A stretch of 35,883 nucleotides of DNA from Coriobacteriales bacterium (GTDB lineage Bacteria > Actinomycetota > Coriobacteriia > Coriobacteriales > UBA8131): assembly GCA_031263105.1 (NCBI GenBank), contig JAISGJ010000236.1, positions 1-35,883 of the forward strand. Direction: 5' to 3'. Below, piece after piece: positions 21,880 to 31,219 of the stretch. Under the pieces are notes generated by a model. The model saw nothing but the letters and a program-made list of their open reading frames with translations, searched no databases and was not told where the DNA came from. Each line of letters starts with the position of its first letter. The stretch's first letter is position 1. Made by a program: the position numbers and the translations under genes.

Positions 21880-22244
21880 GGATAGACATCGACAAGGGCG
21901 CGGTGAGGGGCGTCGAGCACGCCGTGACGGCCGCCCTGGCACAGACGGCGGAGTGGATCGTCAGCGACGTCCGCAAGGCGCAGACCGTGCCGCGCGACAG
22001 GGGCGTGCTGCAGGGCGAGGCGATGCACGTGGTCGCGTCCGCCCTCGAAGGCGTCGAGATCGTGCAGTCAACCCCCTACGCCCGCCGCCTCTACCACCAT
22101 CCCGAGTACGACTTCTCCAAGGAGGCCAACCCCAACGCGGGGGCGCTCTGGTGGGAGCCGTACATCGACGGCGGGAAGCGCAGGGACGTCGAGCGCGCGT
22201 TCCTCAGGGCGTGCAGGCGCAACGGGCTGGACGTGGCCCCATGA
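21876..22244 (+). CDS. Minor capsid protein 2-type tail completion protein
   Basis: A 122-aa protein of the Minor_capsid_2 group. Typical signatures are VPRDRGVLQGEAMHVV and STPYARRLYHHPEYDFSKEA, then NPNAGALWWEPYIDGGKRRD. Proteins in this position join the head-completion complex to the tail terminator. ATG 21876 overlaps the preceding stop and its stop overlaps the next start. Confidence 0.87.
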   Translation: MRIDIDKGAVRGVEHAVTAALAQTAEWIVSDVRKAQTVPRDRGVLQGEAMHVVASALEGVEIVQSTPYARRLYHHPEYDFSKEANPNAGALWWEPYIDGGKRRDVERAFLRACRRNGLDVAP

Positions 22245-22639
22245 CGCTGACGGACATCAAGGACTGGCTGCACGGACTCCTGGGCGACGGGCCGAGCTAC
22301 TACGTCGGCGTCCTCGACAGGAAGAGGGAGCGCTCCATAGGCGTCTACCAGCTCCACAGGCGCAACGACGCCGACCCCCATGTCGGCGGCGGGGCGGCGA
22401 CCATGCGCAAGTGCGCGTCGATACTCGTCCACTGGGACCGCAGCGCCTCGTCGACCGAGGCGGTGGCGCAGACGGTCCACAGCAGGATACGCGAGGCCTA
22501 CAGGGGACAGCCCATCGGCCCGCACACGGCGGACTACGTCCGCCTGCTCGAGAACGAGCCAATCGACGTCGGACAGGACGACGCGGGCGTGTTCGAGCGG
22601 GTCATCAACATCGAGGTCTACTACAGGAAGGAACAGTGA
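22241..22639 (+). CDS. Minor capsid protein 3-type tail terminator
   Basis: A 132-aa protein of the Minor_capsid_3 group. Recognisable parts are SYYVGVLDRKRERSIGVYQL, SILVHWDRSASSTEAVAQTV and VFERVINIEVYYRKEQ. It should form the ring that caps the tail tube and interfaces with the head. It starts at ATG 22241, overlapping the previous gene, and ends one base before the tail tube gene. Confidence 0.87.
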   Translation: MTLTDIKDWLHGLLGDGPSYYVGVLDRKRERSIGVYQLHRRNDADPHVGGGAATMRKCASILVHWDRSASSTEAVAQTVHSRIREAYRGQPIGPHTADYVRLLENEPIDVGQDDAGVFERVINIEVYYRKEQ

Positions 22640-22640
22640 A

Positions 22641-23087
22641 ATGGGACTCATCGCAGGCGGGGTCTACCCCGTGTTCGAGAACGTGTTCAAGGTCGGCGTC
22701 GAGGGCAAGGCGTCCTCCGAGTCCGACATGAAGCCGATAGCCGACGTCGAGACGTTCTCCGTCAGCTTCGACGACAACGTGGAGGAGTGGACGCCGATGA
22801 CCACCAAGGGGTGGAGGCGGGCCCTCAAGACGGGCAAGGCGTTCACCGTCTCCCTCTCCGGGAAGCGCAACATCGGCGACGAGGGCAACGACTACGTGGC
22901 CGGGCTCGCGTTCAAGACCGGGCAGGACTGCGAGACGAGGTTCGAGTGGGTGCTGCCCGACGGCACGACCGTCAAGGTCGGCTGCATCGTCAACATCACC
23001 GGCGGCGGCGGCGACAGCACCAACGTCGACGGCCTCGATTTCGAGGTCATGTCGAACGGCGAGCCGACGGTGACGGCCGCCGGATAG
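22641..23087 (+). CDS. Major tail tube protein
   Basis: A 148-aa beta-rich tail tube protein. Visible are GGVYPVFENVFKVGVEGKAS, then VETFSVSFDDNVEEWTPMTT, RALKTGKAFTVSLSGKRNIG and the closing DGLDFEVMSNGEPTV. Its polymer forms the long non-contractile tail around the tape measure. GAAGGAACAGTGAA precedes the ATG. The 71 bases after it hold no gene. Confidence 0.88.
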   Translation: MGLIAGGVYPVFENVFKVGVEGKASSESDMKPIADVETFSVSFDDNVEEWTPMTTKGWRRALKTGKAFTVSLSGKRNIGDEGNDYVAGLAFKTGQDCETRFEWVLPDGTTVKVGCIVNITGGGGDSTNVDGLDFEVMSNGEPTVTAAG

Positions 23088-23158
23088 GGCGCCGCGCATC
23101 ACACGACCGGCGGGGGAGCGGACGCACCCGCCTCCCCGCCCGACATTAGGAGGCACCA

Positions 23159-23482
23159 GTGGCACGAGTGGTGGACATCACCCAGAGGCTCAGGACCGAG
23201 CCGGTCTTCTTCGTCCTGGACGGCAGGGAGTACAGGCTCAACGACGACAAGAACACGGTCCTTGCGGCCATGAAGGCCGTCCAGGACGGCGGGGACGGCG
23301 ACACGGAGGGCATGGACGAGGCGCTCGCGCTGTTCCTGGGCGAGGGTCCGGCGCGGGAGGTCGCCGAGGGCCTGTCGTTCGCCGGGTACAACGCGCTGTT
23401 CACCTCGGTCATGGCCGAGGTCACCCAGACGCCCTACGAGGAGGCCGAGGCGCGGTTTCAGCAAGAGCGGCAGGGCGGCTGA
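23159..23482 (+). CDS. Tail assembly chaperone (gpG-like)
   Basis: A 107-aa tail assembly chaperone, the shorter product of a frameshifted pair that binds the tape measure protein. It contains VVDITQRLRTEPVFFVLDGR, EYRLNDDKNTVLAAM and a helical C-terminus. The GTG at 23159 follows TTAGGAGGCACCA. Near its end the codons CGG-TTT-C provide a possible +1 slip site leading into the frame of the next gene. Confidence 0.85.
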   Translation: MARVVDITQRLRTEPVFFVLDGREYRLNDDKNTVLAAMKAVQDGGDGDTEGMDEALALFLGEGPAREVAEGLSFAGYNALFTSVMAEVTQTPYEEAEARFQQERQGG

Positions 23483-23810
23483 GGCGCACTACGACCTCTT
23501 CGAGGACTGGGCCCTGATCGAGGCGAGCTTCGCCCAGCAGTACGGCATCAGGCTCAGGCACGAGGACGACATGCCCTTCGGCGAGTTCGCGACGCTCCTG
23601 GGCGGCCTCAACGGCGACACGCCGCTGGGGGCGACCGTCCAAATCAGGGCCGAGAGGGACCGGAAGGCCATCAGGAAGTTCTCCCGCGAACAGCGGCGCA
23701 TCTATAACGACTGGCACCGCAGGCGCGCCAAGGCCGTCACGCGCGAGGAGTACGAGAGCGCCATGAAGGGGCTCTCGCAGGCGTTCAGAGGACTGGGAGG
23801 TGAGAAATGA
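23460..23810 (+). CDS. Tail chaperone frameshift extension (Gp15-like, gpGT)
   Basis: An open frame of 116 codons without a usable start before ATG 23571. Conserved sequence of the Gp15 family clearly begins upstream of that ATG (HYDLFEDWALIEASFAQQYG, IRLRHEDDMPFGEFATLLGG). It must therefore be read by a +1 (or -2) frameshift from gpG, most simply at TTT-C (23456-23459), giving EARF-SKSGRAAEAHYDL. The C-terminus (REQRRIYNDWHRRRAK) is family-typical. The longer product is needed in small amounts for tail assembly. The stop overlaps the tape measure ATG. Confidence 0.82.
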   Translation, partial: SKSGRAAEAHYDLFEDWALIEASFAQQYGIRLRHEDDMPFGEFATLLGGLNGDTPLGATVQIRAERDRKAIRKFSREQRRIYNDWHRRRAKAVTREEYESAMKGLSQAFRGLGGEK

Positions 23811-26800
23811 GCAGCGTAGGGACCATCGACCTCGGCCTCAAGCTGGACAAGGCGGGGCTGAAGAGCCTGGCCGGGCTGAACAAACAGACGTTCAACACCG
23901 GCAACGCCAAGGCGTTCAGCGCCGAGCTGTCCGGAGTCGGCAGGAAGGCGAACGGGCTCATAGGCGCCTTCGGCAAGGTCGCCGTCGCCGCAGGGCTCGC
24001 GCTCGGGGCCGCAGCGGCCGTGAAGTTCGGCAACGAGTGCGTCAAGGCGGCATCGACCGCCCAGGGCGCGTTCATGGGCCTGCAGTCCATCCTCGCCGCG
24101 CAGGGGCGCAGCTTCGGCGACGCGAAGGGCTGGGTCGACGACTACGTCAAGGACGGCCTCGTGCCCCTGCAGAACGCCGTGACGGCCTACAAGAACCTCG
24201 CCGCGAGAGGCTACGACGACGCCCAGATACGCGGCACGCTGGAGGCGCTGAAGGACTCCGCCGCCTTCGGCCGGCAGTCGTCCTACACGCTGGGCGAGGC
24301 CGTCCAGTCCGCCACCGAGGGGCTGAAGAACGAGAACTCGATCCTCGTGGACAACGCCGGCGTGACCAAGAACGTCGCCAAGATGTGGCAGGAGTACGCA
24401 GGCTCGGTGGGCAAGACCACGGCGGAGCTCACGCAGGCCGACAGGATACAGGCCGAGTACCTGGGCATCATGAGGGAGACCGCCTTCCAGACCGGCGACG
24501 CGGCCAGATACACGCAGACCTACCAGGGGCGCGTCTCGGGCCTGTCCGCCGCGTGGCTCGACCTCAAGACCAACCTGGGCGCGATGCTCATGACGGTGCT
24601 CTCGCCGCTTGTCGGGGCGCTGCAGTCGGCGGTGTCCTGGGTCAACTCGCTCGTCACGGGCTTCATGACGCTGGTCTCGACGCTCACGGGGGTGTCCTTC
24701 TCGCTCATCGGCGAGTCGGCGGGGGGCGCCGCCTCGGGCGTGCAGGGCATAGCCGACGGCCTCGGCGAGGTCGAGGGCGCGGCCTCCGGCGCCGGGGGTG
24801 CCGCCAAGAAGGCAATGAAGGCCCTCATGGGCTTCGACAGCCTCAACGTGATGCCCGCCAAGGACGACGGGGGCGGAGGCGGCGGGAGCAGCGGAGGCGG
24901 CGGAGGGGGAGGCGGGTCCGCGCCGAAGGCCGTTGCCCCCGCCATCGACGCCGGCGGGGTGCTGGCGCAGATACAGGGCGTGTCCGAGGGCATGAAGGGC
25001 TTCTTCGACCCGATGGTGCAGGCGTGGAGCACGAAGGGCGCCGGGGTCGTCGCGTCCTTCAAGACCGCCTGGGGCGGCGTGACCGCCCTGTTCGGCGAGA
25101 TAGGCAGGAGCTTCGCGACCGTGTGGACGAACGGCACGGGGCAGCGGACGCTCGAGCTCGTATTCGGCCTCGTCACGAGCATCAACACCGCCATAGGCGG
25201 GATGACCGGCGCCTTCGCCCTCGCTTGGGCGGCGGGCGGGCGCGGCACCTCCATCGTCCAGAACGTCTGGGACGGCGTCAACAACCTGCTCTCGATAGTC
25301 GGGGGCGTGGCCGAGGAGATCGCGAAGTGGTGGAACAGCGAAGAGGGGAAGAGCTTCGCGGACGCCGTCGTCGAGACCGTCGCCAAGATATCGGACGCCT
25401 TCGAGCGCGTGACCAAGGTCATAAAGGACATCTGGGACAACGGAGGCCGCGAGACGTTCGGGCTCATCCTCGACGTCATAGGAGGGGTGATCGAGGTCGT
25501 CTCCGTCGTGATCGGCTACGTCGCCGAGCTGTCGGCGGAGCTGGCGGAGTGGGTGCAGCCCGCCGTCGAGGCCTTTTTGAACAACGTCCTGAACCCGGCG
25601 CTCGAGGCCGTCAAGGACGCCCTCAAATGGCTCACGACCGACGGGAAGCCCGTGCTCGAGGTCGTCGCCGCCCTTGTCATCGGCGTCGCCACCGCAGTGG
25701 GGATCGTGACCGCAGCGCTCAAACTGATGGCGCTCGCCCAGGCGGCGGTCAACCTGGTCATGTCGGCCAGCCCCCTGACGTGGATCGTCTTGGCCGTCGG
25801 CGCCCTGATAGCGGTCATCATCCTCCTGGTCACGCACTGGGACGAGGTCACCGCGGCGGTCAAGGGTGCGTGGGACGCGATCGTCGGGGCGTTCGGCGAC
25901 GCCGCGAAGTGGATAGACGACAACGTCGTCAAGCCCATCGTGGAGTTCTTCACCGGGCTCTGGGACGGGATCGTCAAGACCTTCAAGGGCGCGGGCAAGT
26001 GGTTCAAGGACCGCTTCACCGAGGCCTGGAAGGGGCTGACGGACGCCTTCTCCGCGATAGGCACGTGGTTCTCCGACCGCTGGAACGACGTCGTGAGGGC
26101 GCTCGCCGCCATCCCCGCCTGGTTCAGGGAGAGGTTCCAGGAGGCGTGGACGAACCTGACGCTCGTCTTCGCTGCGCTGGGCACCTGGTTCACGGACAGA
26201 TGGAACGACCTCAAGACCGCGCTCGCCGCCATCCCCACGTGGTTCAAGGAGAAGTTCCAGGCCGCGTGGACGAACCTGACGCTCGTCTTCACCGCGTTGG
26301 GCGCATGGTTCGGCACCAAATGGGGCGAGCTCAAAGACAAGCTCGCCGCCATCCCCACGTGGTTCAAGGAGCGCTTCCAGGCCGCCTGGACGAACCTCAC
26401 GGGCGTCTTCAGCGGGATCGCCGCATGGTTCGGGACGAAGTGGGGCGAGCTCAAGTCGAGGCTCGCGGAGATACCCACATGGTTCAGGGACAGGTTCAAC
26501 GCGGCGATAGAGAACATCAAGTCCGTGTTCAAGAACCTCCCGGAGTGGTTCAAAGGGGTGATCGACAAGATAGTCTCCGCGCTGAGCAACATCGGCTCGA
26601 CCATAGGCGGCGCCATCTCGCAGGGGTTCAAGACCGCCATCAACACGCTGATCGGCGGGATCGAGGGCGTCATCAACTCGGCCGTCGGCAAGATCAACGG
26701 CATAACCAGCCTGCTGGGCTTCGAGCTCGGCACGGTCGCGCTGCCCCGCCTCGCCTCCGGCGGCTACGTCGCGGCCAACACCCCGCAGCTCGCCGTCATC

Positions 26801-27022
26801 GGGGACAACAGGCACGAGGGCGAGGTGGTCGCGCCGGAGTCCAAGATGAGGGAGATGGCGATGCAGGCCGCCGCCGCCGTCGTCCGGGCGATGGCCCCGC
26901 AGCAGCAGGCCGCAGGGGCGGGAGCGGACATCGTCATCCCGCTGTACCTGGACGGGGCCGAGGTCGCCCGCGCGGTCCGCAGGGCGGACGCCGACACGCG
27001 GCTGAGGTCGGGGGGCTGGTGA
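23807..27022 (+). CDS. Tape measure protein
   Basis: A 1071-aa protein that sets tail length and lines the tail tube. A helical N-terminal region (to ~300) is followed by a Gly/Ser hinge (~353-373, near 24868-24930). Hydrophobic transmembrane-type segments lie at about 617-680 (LVIGVATAVGIVTAALKLMA and WIVLAVGALIAVIILLVTHW). An array of 40-residue Trp-Phe repeats fills about 726-925. The C-terminal motif LASGGYVAANTPQLAVIGDN is common in tape measure proteins. Its length predicts a tail of very roughly 160 nm at 1.5 A per residue. Confidence 0.95.
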   Translation: MSSVGTIDLGLKLDKAGLKSLAGLNKQTFNTGNAKAFSAELSGVGRKANGLIGAFGKVAVAAGLALGAAAAVKFGNECVKAASTAQGAFMGLQSILAAQGRSFGDAKGWVDDYVKDGLVPLQNAVTAYKNLAARGYDDAQIRGTLEALKDSAAFGRQSSYTLGEAVQSATEGLKNENSILVDNAGVTKNVAKMWQEYAGSVGKTTAELTQADRIQAEYLGIMRETAFQTGDAARYTQTYQGRVSGLSAAWLDLKTNLGAMLMTVLSPLVGALQSAVSWVNSLVTGFMTLVSTLTGVSFSLIGESAGGAASGVQGIADGLGEVEGAASGAGGAAKKAMKALMGFDSLNVMPAKDDGGGGGGSSGGGGGGGGSAPKAVAPAIDAGGVLAQIQGVSEGMKGFFDPMVQAWSTKGAGVVASFKTAWGGVTALFGEIGRSFATVWTNGTGQRTLELVFGLVTSINTAIGGMTGAFALAWAAGGRGTSIVQNVWDGVNNLLSIVGGVAEEIAKWWNSEEGKSFADAVVETVAKISDAFERVTKVIKDIWDNGGRETFGLILDVIGGVIEVVSVVIGYVAELSAELAEWVQPAVEAFLNNVLNPALEAVKDALKWLTTDGKPVLEVVAALVIGVATAVGIVTAALKLMALAQAAVNLVMSASPLTWIVLAVGALIAVIILLVTHWDEVTAAVKGAWDAIVGAFGDAAKWIDDNVVKPIVEFFTGLWDGIVKTFKGAGKWFKDRFTEAWKGLTDAFSAIGTWFSDRWNDVVRALAAIPAWFRERFQEAWTNLTLVFAALGTWFTDRWNDLKTALAAIPTWFKEKFQAAWTNLTLVFTALGAWFGTKWGELKDKLAAIPTWFKERFQAAWTNLTGVFSGIAAWFGTKWGELKSRLAEIPTWFRDRFNAAIENIKSVFKNLPEWFKGVIDKIVSALSNIGSTIGGAISQGFKTAINTLIGGIEGVINSAVGKINGITSLLGFELGTVALPRLASGGYVAANTPQLAVIGDNRHEGEVVAPESKMREMAMQAAAAVVRAMAPQQQAAGAGADIVIPLYLDGAEVARAVRRADADTRLRSGGW
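25981..26580 (+). repeat. 120-bp tandem repeats in tape measure gene
   Basis: Five units of 120 bp (starting near 25981, 26101, 26221, 26341 and 26461) encode 40-residue repeats of the type IPTWFKEKFQAAWTNLTLVF followed by ALGAWFGTKWGELKDKLAA. The central units are nearly identical at DNA level (GCTCGCCGCCATCCCC begins three of them) and the outer ones have diverged. The exact period suggests unequal recombination that can lengthen or shorten the tail. Confidence 0.9.
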
Positions 27023-27369
27023 TGGCGGTCATCAAGGTGGGCGGCCTGAGCCTGCCGGACGGCAACCTGACCTCCTACGACCTCAAGCGCTCCGACATCG
27101 ACTCGGCGGCCACCGGCCGGAGCGAGGACGGGCGCATGATCCGCGACCGGGTGAGGCAGAACGTGTGCTCGCTCGAGGCGACCTACGAGATGCTCACGGA
27201 CGCCCAGGTGGCGCAGCTCTTTTCCGCCACCGACGCGGCGCAGCTCACCGTCGTCATCGACGACGGCGGCGGTGCCGTCACCAAGACCATGATGCGCTCG
27301 GGCGACATCCAGAAGACCATGCGCTGCGCCGGGTACTGGGACGTGGCGCTGTCGCTCGTCGAGTACTGA
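27022..27369 (+). CDS. Small distal-tail-region protein (DUF6711-like)
   Basis: A 115-aa protein between the tape measure and the baseplate protein. It opens AVIKVGGLSLPDGNLTSYDL, followed by DIDSAATGRSEDGRMIRDRV and a closing RCAGYWDVALSLVEY. This fits the small phage tail proteins of the DUF6711 type encoded at this position in Bacillota phages. It probably takes the place of a distal tail or tail-tip adaptor protein. The ATG overlaps the tape measure stop (TGATG). Confidence 0.72.
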   Translation: MAVIKVGGLSLPDGNLTSYDLKRSDIDSAATGRSEDGRMIRDRVRQNVCSLEATYEMLTDAQVAQLFSATDAAQLTVVIDDGGGAVTKTMMRSGDIQKTMRCAGYWDVALSLVEY

Positions 27370-27384
27370 GGAGGAGAGACACGC

Positions 27385-28989
27385 ATGTACCCTGTGCCCG
27401 ACGCCTACAAGGAGGCCATAGACGGCAACGACCGCGAATACGCGCTCGCAGGCACCCTGACGCTCGGGGACGGCTCCGTGCACGCCCTGTCCGACGCGTC
27501 GTTCCTCGCGGGCTCCGTGTCCGTGTCCTACGACTGCGTGACGGGCGAGTCCCTCGCCCTGGGCGCTGCCATGGCGGCGTCGCTGAAGGCCACGCTGCTC
27601 GGGCTCGCCCTCGACCGCTACGCGCTCTACGGGGCGTCGGCCGTCCTCGCCTTCGTGCTGGGGGACACGACGGTCCCCCTCGGCGCCTTCACCGTCACCG
27701 AGGCCGTGTCCAAGGGCGACGCGCTCGTCGTGTCCGCAGTCGACGACATGTGCAGGACCGACGTGCCCGCAGCGCTCGGGGCCGCGTCGGGGACCCCCTA
27801 CCGGTGGCTCACGGACCTCTGCGGGGCCTGCGGCCTGCGCCTCGCCCAGAGCGAGGAGGAGGTCGAGGCGATGCCGAACGGCACGGCGACGCTCGAGATG
27901 CCCGTGGCCGGCGCGGACGCGAACTGGCGCGACGCGCTCTGCCACGTCGCCCAGGCGCTGGCGGGGTTCGCCGTCATCAACAGGGCGGGGGAGCTGGAGG
28001 TCAGGGCGTTCGGGACGGCCCCCGTGGCCGTCGTCCCGAAGGGGCGGTGCTACTCGCTCGCGCCGGCCGACTACGTGAGCCGCCACACGTCCCTGTCCTG
28101 CGAGAGCGGCACCGACGTGATAGTGGTGGCGGGGGAGCCGAACGACGGGCTGAACCTCGCGGTGCGGGGCAACCCGTTCTTCGACGTGGGCGAGGCGACC
28201 GACCACTACCAGACGGTCGCGAACATGTACGGGGCGGTCGAGGGGCTGGCCTACGTCCCCGGGCAGTGGTCGTATGCGGGGAACCCCGCGCTTGACGCGG
28301 GCGACATGGTGACCATCGACGGGCGGGACGTGCTGCTCACGGGCATCGTGTTCAGGTACCACGCCCCCCAGGACCTGCGCAGCGCCGGCGCGAACCCCCG
28401 CCACGGGTCGGTCGTGCCCGCGAGCGAGAGGCGCCAGCACGAGGCCAAGGTCCTGACCCTCGAGGAGATCAGGCGCGTCCAGGGCGAGCTCGTCGACGTC
28501 AACGCCCAGATCGTCCGCACCCAGGACAACATACAGCTCTGGGTGCAGGACACCTACACGGCGTCCGCCGACTACTTCTCGAAGGTCACCGAGCTCCAGA
28601 GCCTCATCGAGCAGAACGCCGAGTCGATCTCCCTCAGCGTGGGCGAGCTGACGGCCGTCATAGCCGACCTCGACGACGCCCTGACGAGCCGCATCGACGG
28701 CATGAACACCTCGCTCCTCATCGACGCCGCCGGCGTCCACATACGCAAGTCCGTCGACGGGGACCTCGGCAGGTACGAGGTCTTCATCGACGAGGCGTCG
28801 TTCCGCGTCCGCTCCATAACCGCCGACGCGCCGCCCTCCGACCCGTCCGCCGACACGGCGGCGGTCGCGTGGATAGACAACGACGACATGCACATCCACA
28901 ACGCCACCGTCGTCAACGCGCTCGACCTGGGCTCGTTCCGCTTCGAGCCGCGCTCCTCCGGCAACCTGTCCCTGGTCTGGAAGGGGTGA
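27385..28989 (+). CDS. Tail tip/baseplate protein (Tal-like)
   Basis: A 534-aa tail protein. The N-terminal ~340 residues resemble the tail-associated (gp27/Tal-like) fold: LTLGDGSVHALSDASFLAGS, then VSYDCVTGESLALGAA, and a later DAGDMVTIDGRDVLLTGIVF. A coiled-coil-like region (residues ~355-430, RRVQGELVDVNAQIVRTQDN and SKVTELQSLIEQNAESISLS) leads to a beta-rich end that could bind the fibre. It should form the tail tip hub. GGAGGAGAGACACGC precedes the ATG. Confidence 0.83.
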   Translation: MYPVPDAYKEAIDGNDREYALAGTLTLGDGSVHALSDASFLAGSVSVSYDCVTGESLALGAAMAASLKATLLGLALDRYALYGASAVLAFVLGDTTVPLGAFTVTEAVSKGDALVVSAVDDMCRTDVPAALGAASGTPYRWLTDLCGACGLRLAQSEEEVEAMPNGTATLEMPVAGADANWRDALCHVAQALAGFAVINRAGELEVRAFGTAPVAVVPKGRCYSLAPADYVSRHTSLSCESGTDVIVVAGEPNDGLNLAVRGNPFFDVGEATDHYQTVANMYGAVEGLAYVPGQWSYAGNPALDAGDMVTIDGRDVLLTGIVFRYHAPQDLRSAGANPRHGSVVPASERRQHEAKVLTLEEIRRVQGELVDVNAQIVRTQDNIQLWVQDTYTASADYFSKVTELQSLIEQNAESISLSVGELTAVIADLDDALTSRIDGMNTSLLIDAAGVHIRKSVDGDLGRYEVFIDEASFRVRSITADAPPSDPSADTAAVAWIDNDDMHIHNATVVNALDLGSFRFEPRSSGNLSLVWKG

Positions 28990-28993
28990 CGTC

Positions 28994-31219
28994 ATGAATA
29001 ACGTCAATGTGAGGATCGGCAACGCCCTCTTCGGATCCACAGCGACGGCGACGATGGAGGGCATCCCGGGCGACAAGGTCCGCAAGGTGGTCTGGTCGGT
29101 CAACGGGCACACGACCACACAGACAGGCACCGGCCCCTCGGCCTCGCTGGGGATGGACCCGGCGTGGGCCGGGGCGCTCACGTCGGGGCAGTACGTCGGG
29201 GCGACGTGCACGGTCACGGTCTACCAGAGCACAGAGGTCATAGGAGAGGGGAGCGCATCCTTCGGCGTCGGGATGCCAGCGAGGTCCACGGCGGGCGTGC
29301 AGGCCACGTCCTTCGGCGCGGCGGTCGCGGTCTCCATCGCCCGGAGCGCGGCGTTCCTCACCCACACCGTGACCTGGCAGGTGGGCTCCCACAAGGCGTC
29401 CTCGACGAGGGTGGCGACATCGGCCTCCTACACCGTCCCCGCGTCATGGGCGGACGCCGCGCCGTCCGCGACCTCGGCGTCAGGCACGGTCACGGTGGAC
29501 ACCTACAACGGCGCGACCAAGACAGGCTCCGTGACCGTGCCCTTCACCCTGACGGTGCCGAGCAGCTACCTGCCCACGGCGGGGGCGCTCGGAGTCGCCC
29601 GCGTCGACGGGCGGGTGCCTGCGGGCTGGGGCGTCTACGTGCAGGGCCAGTCAAGGGCCACGCTCTCGCTGCCGTCGGCGGCGGGCTCCAACGGCTCCGC
29701 CATAGCGCTCAAGACGCTTTCTGTGAACCGCCTCCTAACCGCTGACGTCCTGTTCTCGGGCGCGGGGGGCGCGTCCTACACCTTGACGACGGGGTACCTG
29801 CCTGCTGGCAACGTCGAATGCCGTGGCAAGGTCAAGGACAGCCGTGGGCGCGAGGCCTTAGCCGAGTCACGGGCGTTCACGGTCCTCCCGTGGTCGCCCC
29901 CGGAGATCACGTCCGTCTCGGCCCAACGGTGGACGACCGGCGACGCGTCGGGCACGGCCTCCGACGACGGCACGTTCATCCGGGTCCTCGTCACCGACAG
30001 GGTCTCGCCCGTCGACGGCAAGAACACGTTCTCCCGCGCCTGGCACCGGCGGCGGGTCGGCACGGAGGACTGGACGGTCGGGCCGTACACGCCCGGCACG
30101 CCCCTTTGGCTGTCCGGGGCCTCGGCCGAGTGCAGCTACGAGGTCGCGTTCACGCTCGCCGACGCCTTCGGCAGCGTCTTCACGAGCGTCCTGGTGCCCA
30201 CCGCGCACGTCGCGATGGACTTCAGGGCGGGCGGCAAGGGCATCGCCGTCGGCAAGGTGTCGGAGAAGGAGGGGCTCGAGGTCGACTGGCCGTCGTTCTT
30301 CAACGGGCCGGTGTACCTCTCCGCCCTGACGCTGGACGGCACGGACCTCTCCCTGCCCGTGTCCGTGGCCAACGGCGGCACGGACGCCCGGAACGCGGCC
30401 GATGCCCGGACGAACCTGGGCTTCCCGAAGACGGGCGCCGCCAAGCAGAAGCTGCTGTACCTGCCGCCGGGCTCCAACGCCCCCGGCCTCGCGTGGTCGG
30501 GGGACGCCGACACGAGCAACCTCTTCGTCGTCTACCGCAACGGCTCGCTGTCGTCCTCGGCCATCCCGCTGGGCCGGGGTGACGGGGGCACGGGCGCGTC
30601 CGACGCGGCCGGCGCACGGGAGAACCTGGGCGCACAGGCCGATGTCCGCAACGTGGGTGCGCTCGAGCTTAGCCAGAACGTCGGGGCCAACGCAAACTCC
30701 TACATAGACTTCCACTCGCTCGGCGGCTCGGACTACACCTCGCGCATCATCAACAGCAGCGGGAGCTGGACGCTCCAGGTCATCGCGGGCGAGGGCAGCG
30801 GCACGGGCCCCCTCTACCTCCGGGCGCTCCACACCTTCGTGCCGAGCGCGTACGCCGACACGACCTCTGCGGGGGCGAACGTGTCCGTCGGCTCCACCGG
30901 CCAGCTGTACCGCTCGACCTCCTCGCGGCGCTACAAGAAGAACATCGAGCCCCAGGAGGCCGACCTCGGCGCGGTGGACGGCCTCATGCTCTGCACATGG
31001 GAGCCCGCCCGGGACGACCTGGGCATCGACGAGGGCCGCTACGCGGGCCTGGTGGCCGAGGACGTGTCCGACGCGCTGGGCGGCCTGTACGTCACGCTCG
31101 ACTCCGAGGGCCGCCCCGACGCCATCGAGTGGGCCGCCGTGACGGGCTACCTCGTGGAGCAGGTCAAGGACCTGCGGGCGCGGGTGGCGGCGCTGGAGGG
31201 GAGGGGGGCGCAGGCATGA
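28994..31219 (+). CDS. Tail fibre/spike with C-terminal S74 chaperone domain
   Basis: A 741-aa receptor-binding fibre. The first ~480 residues are Ser/Thr/Gly-rich beta repeats like DUF859 fibres. Residues ~455-540 have fibre repeats (VSVANGGTDARNAADARTNL and GDGGTGASDAAGARENLGAQ). The C-terminus is an intramolecular chaperone of the peptidase S74 type with SSRRYKKNIEPQEADLGAVD and GLVAEDVSDALGG, ending in a coiled coil. The chaperone trimerises the fibre and usually cuts itself off at a Ser near the start of the domain (SSRRYKKN). It should determine host range. Confidence 0.9.
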   Translation: MNNVNVRIGNALFGSTATATMEGIPGDKVRKVVWSVNGHTTTQTGTGPSASLGMDPAWAGALTSGQYVGATCTVTVYQSTEVIGEGSASFGVGMPARSTAGVQATSFGAAVAVSIARSAAFLTHTVTWQVGSHKASSTRVATSASYTVPASWADAAPSATSASGTVTVDTYNGATKTGSVTVPFTLTVPSSYLPTAGALGVARVDGRVPAGWGVYVQGQSRATLSLPSAAGSNGSAIALKTLSVNRLLTADVLFSGAGGASYTLTTGYLPAGNVECRGKVKDSRGREALAESRAFTVLPWSPPEITSVSAQRWTTGDASGTASDDGTFIRVLVTDRVSPVDGKNTFSRAWHRRRVGTEDWTVGPYTPGTPLWLSGASAECSYEVAFTLADAFGSVFTSVLVPTAHVAMDFRAGGKGIAVGKVSEKEGLEVDWPSFFNGPVYLSALTLDGTDLSLPVSVANGGTDARNAADARTNLGFPKTGAAKQKLLYLPPGSNAPGLAWSGDADTSNLFVVYRNGSLSSSAIPLGRGDGGTGASDAAGARENLGAQADVRNVGALELSQNVGANANSYIDFHSLGGSDYTSRIINSSGSWTLQVIAGEGSGTGPLYLRALHTFVPSAYADTTSAGANVSVGSTGQLYRSTSSRRYKKNIEPQEADLGAVDGLMLCTWEPARDDLGIDEGRYAGLVAEDVSDALGGLYVTLDSEGRPDAIEWAAVTGYLVEQVKDLRARVAALEGRGAQA

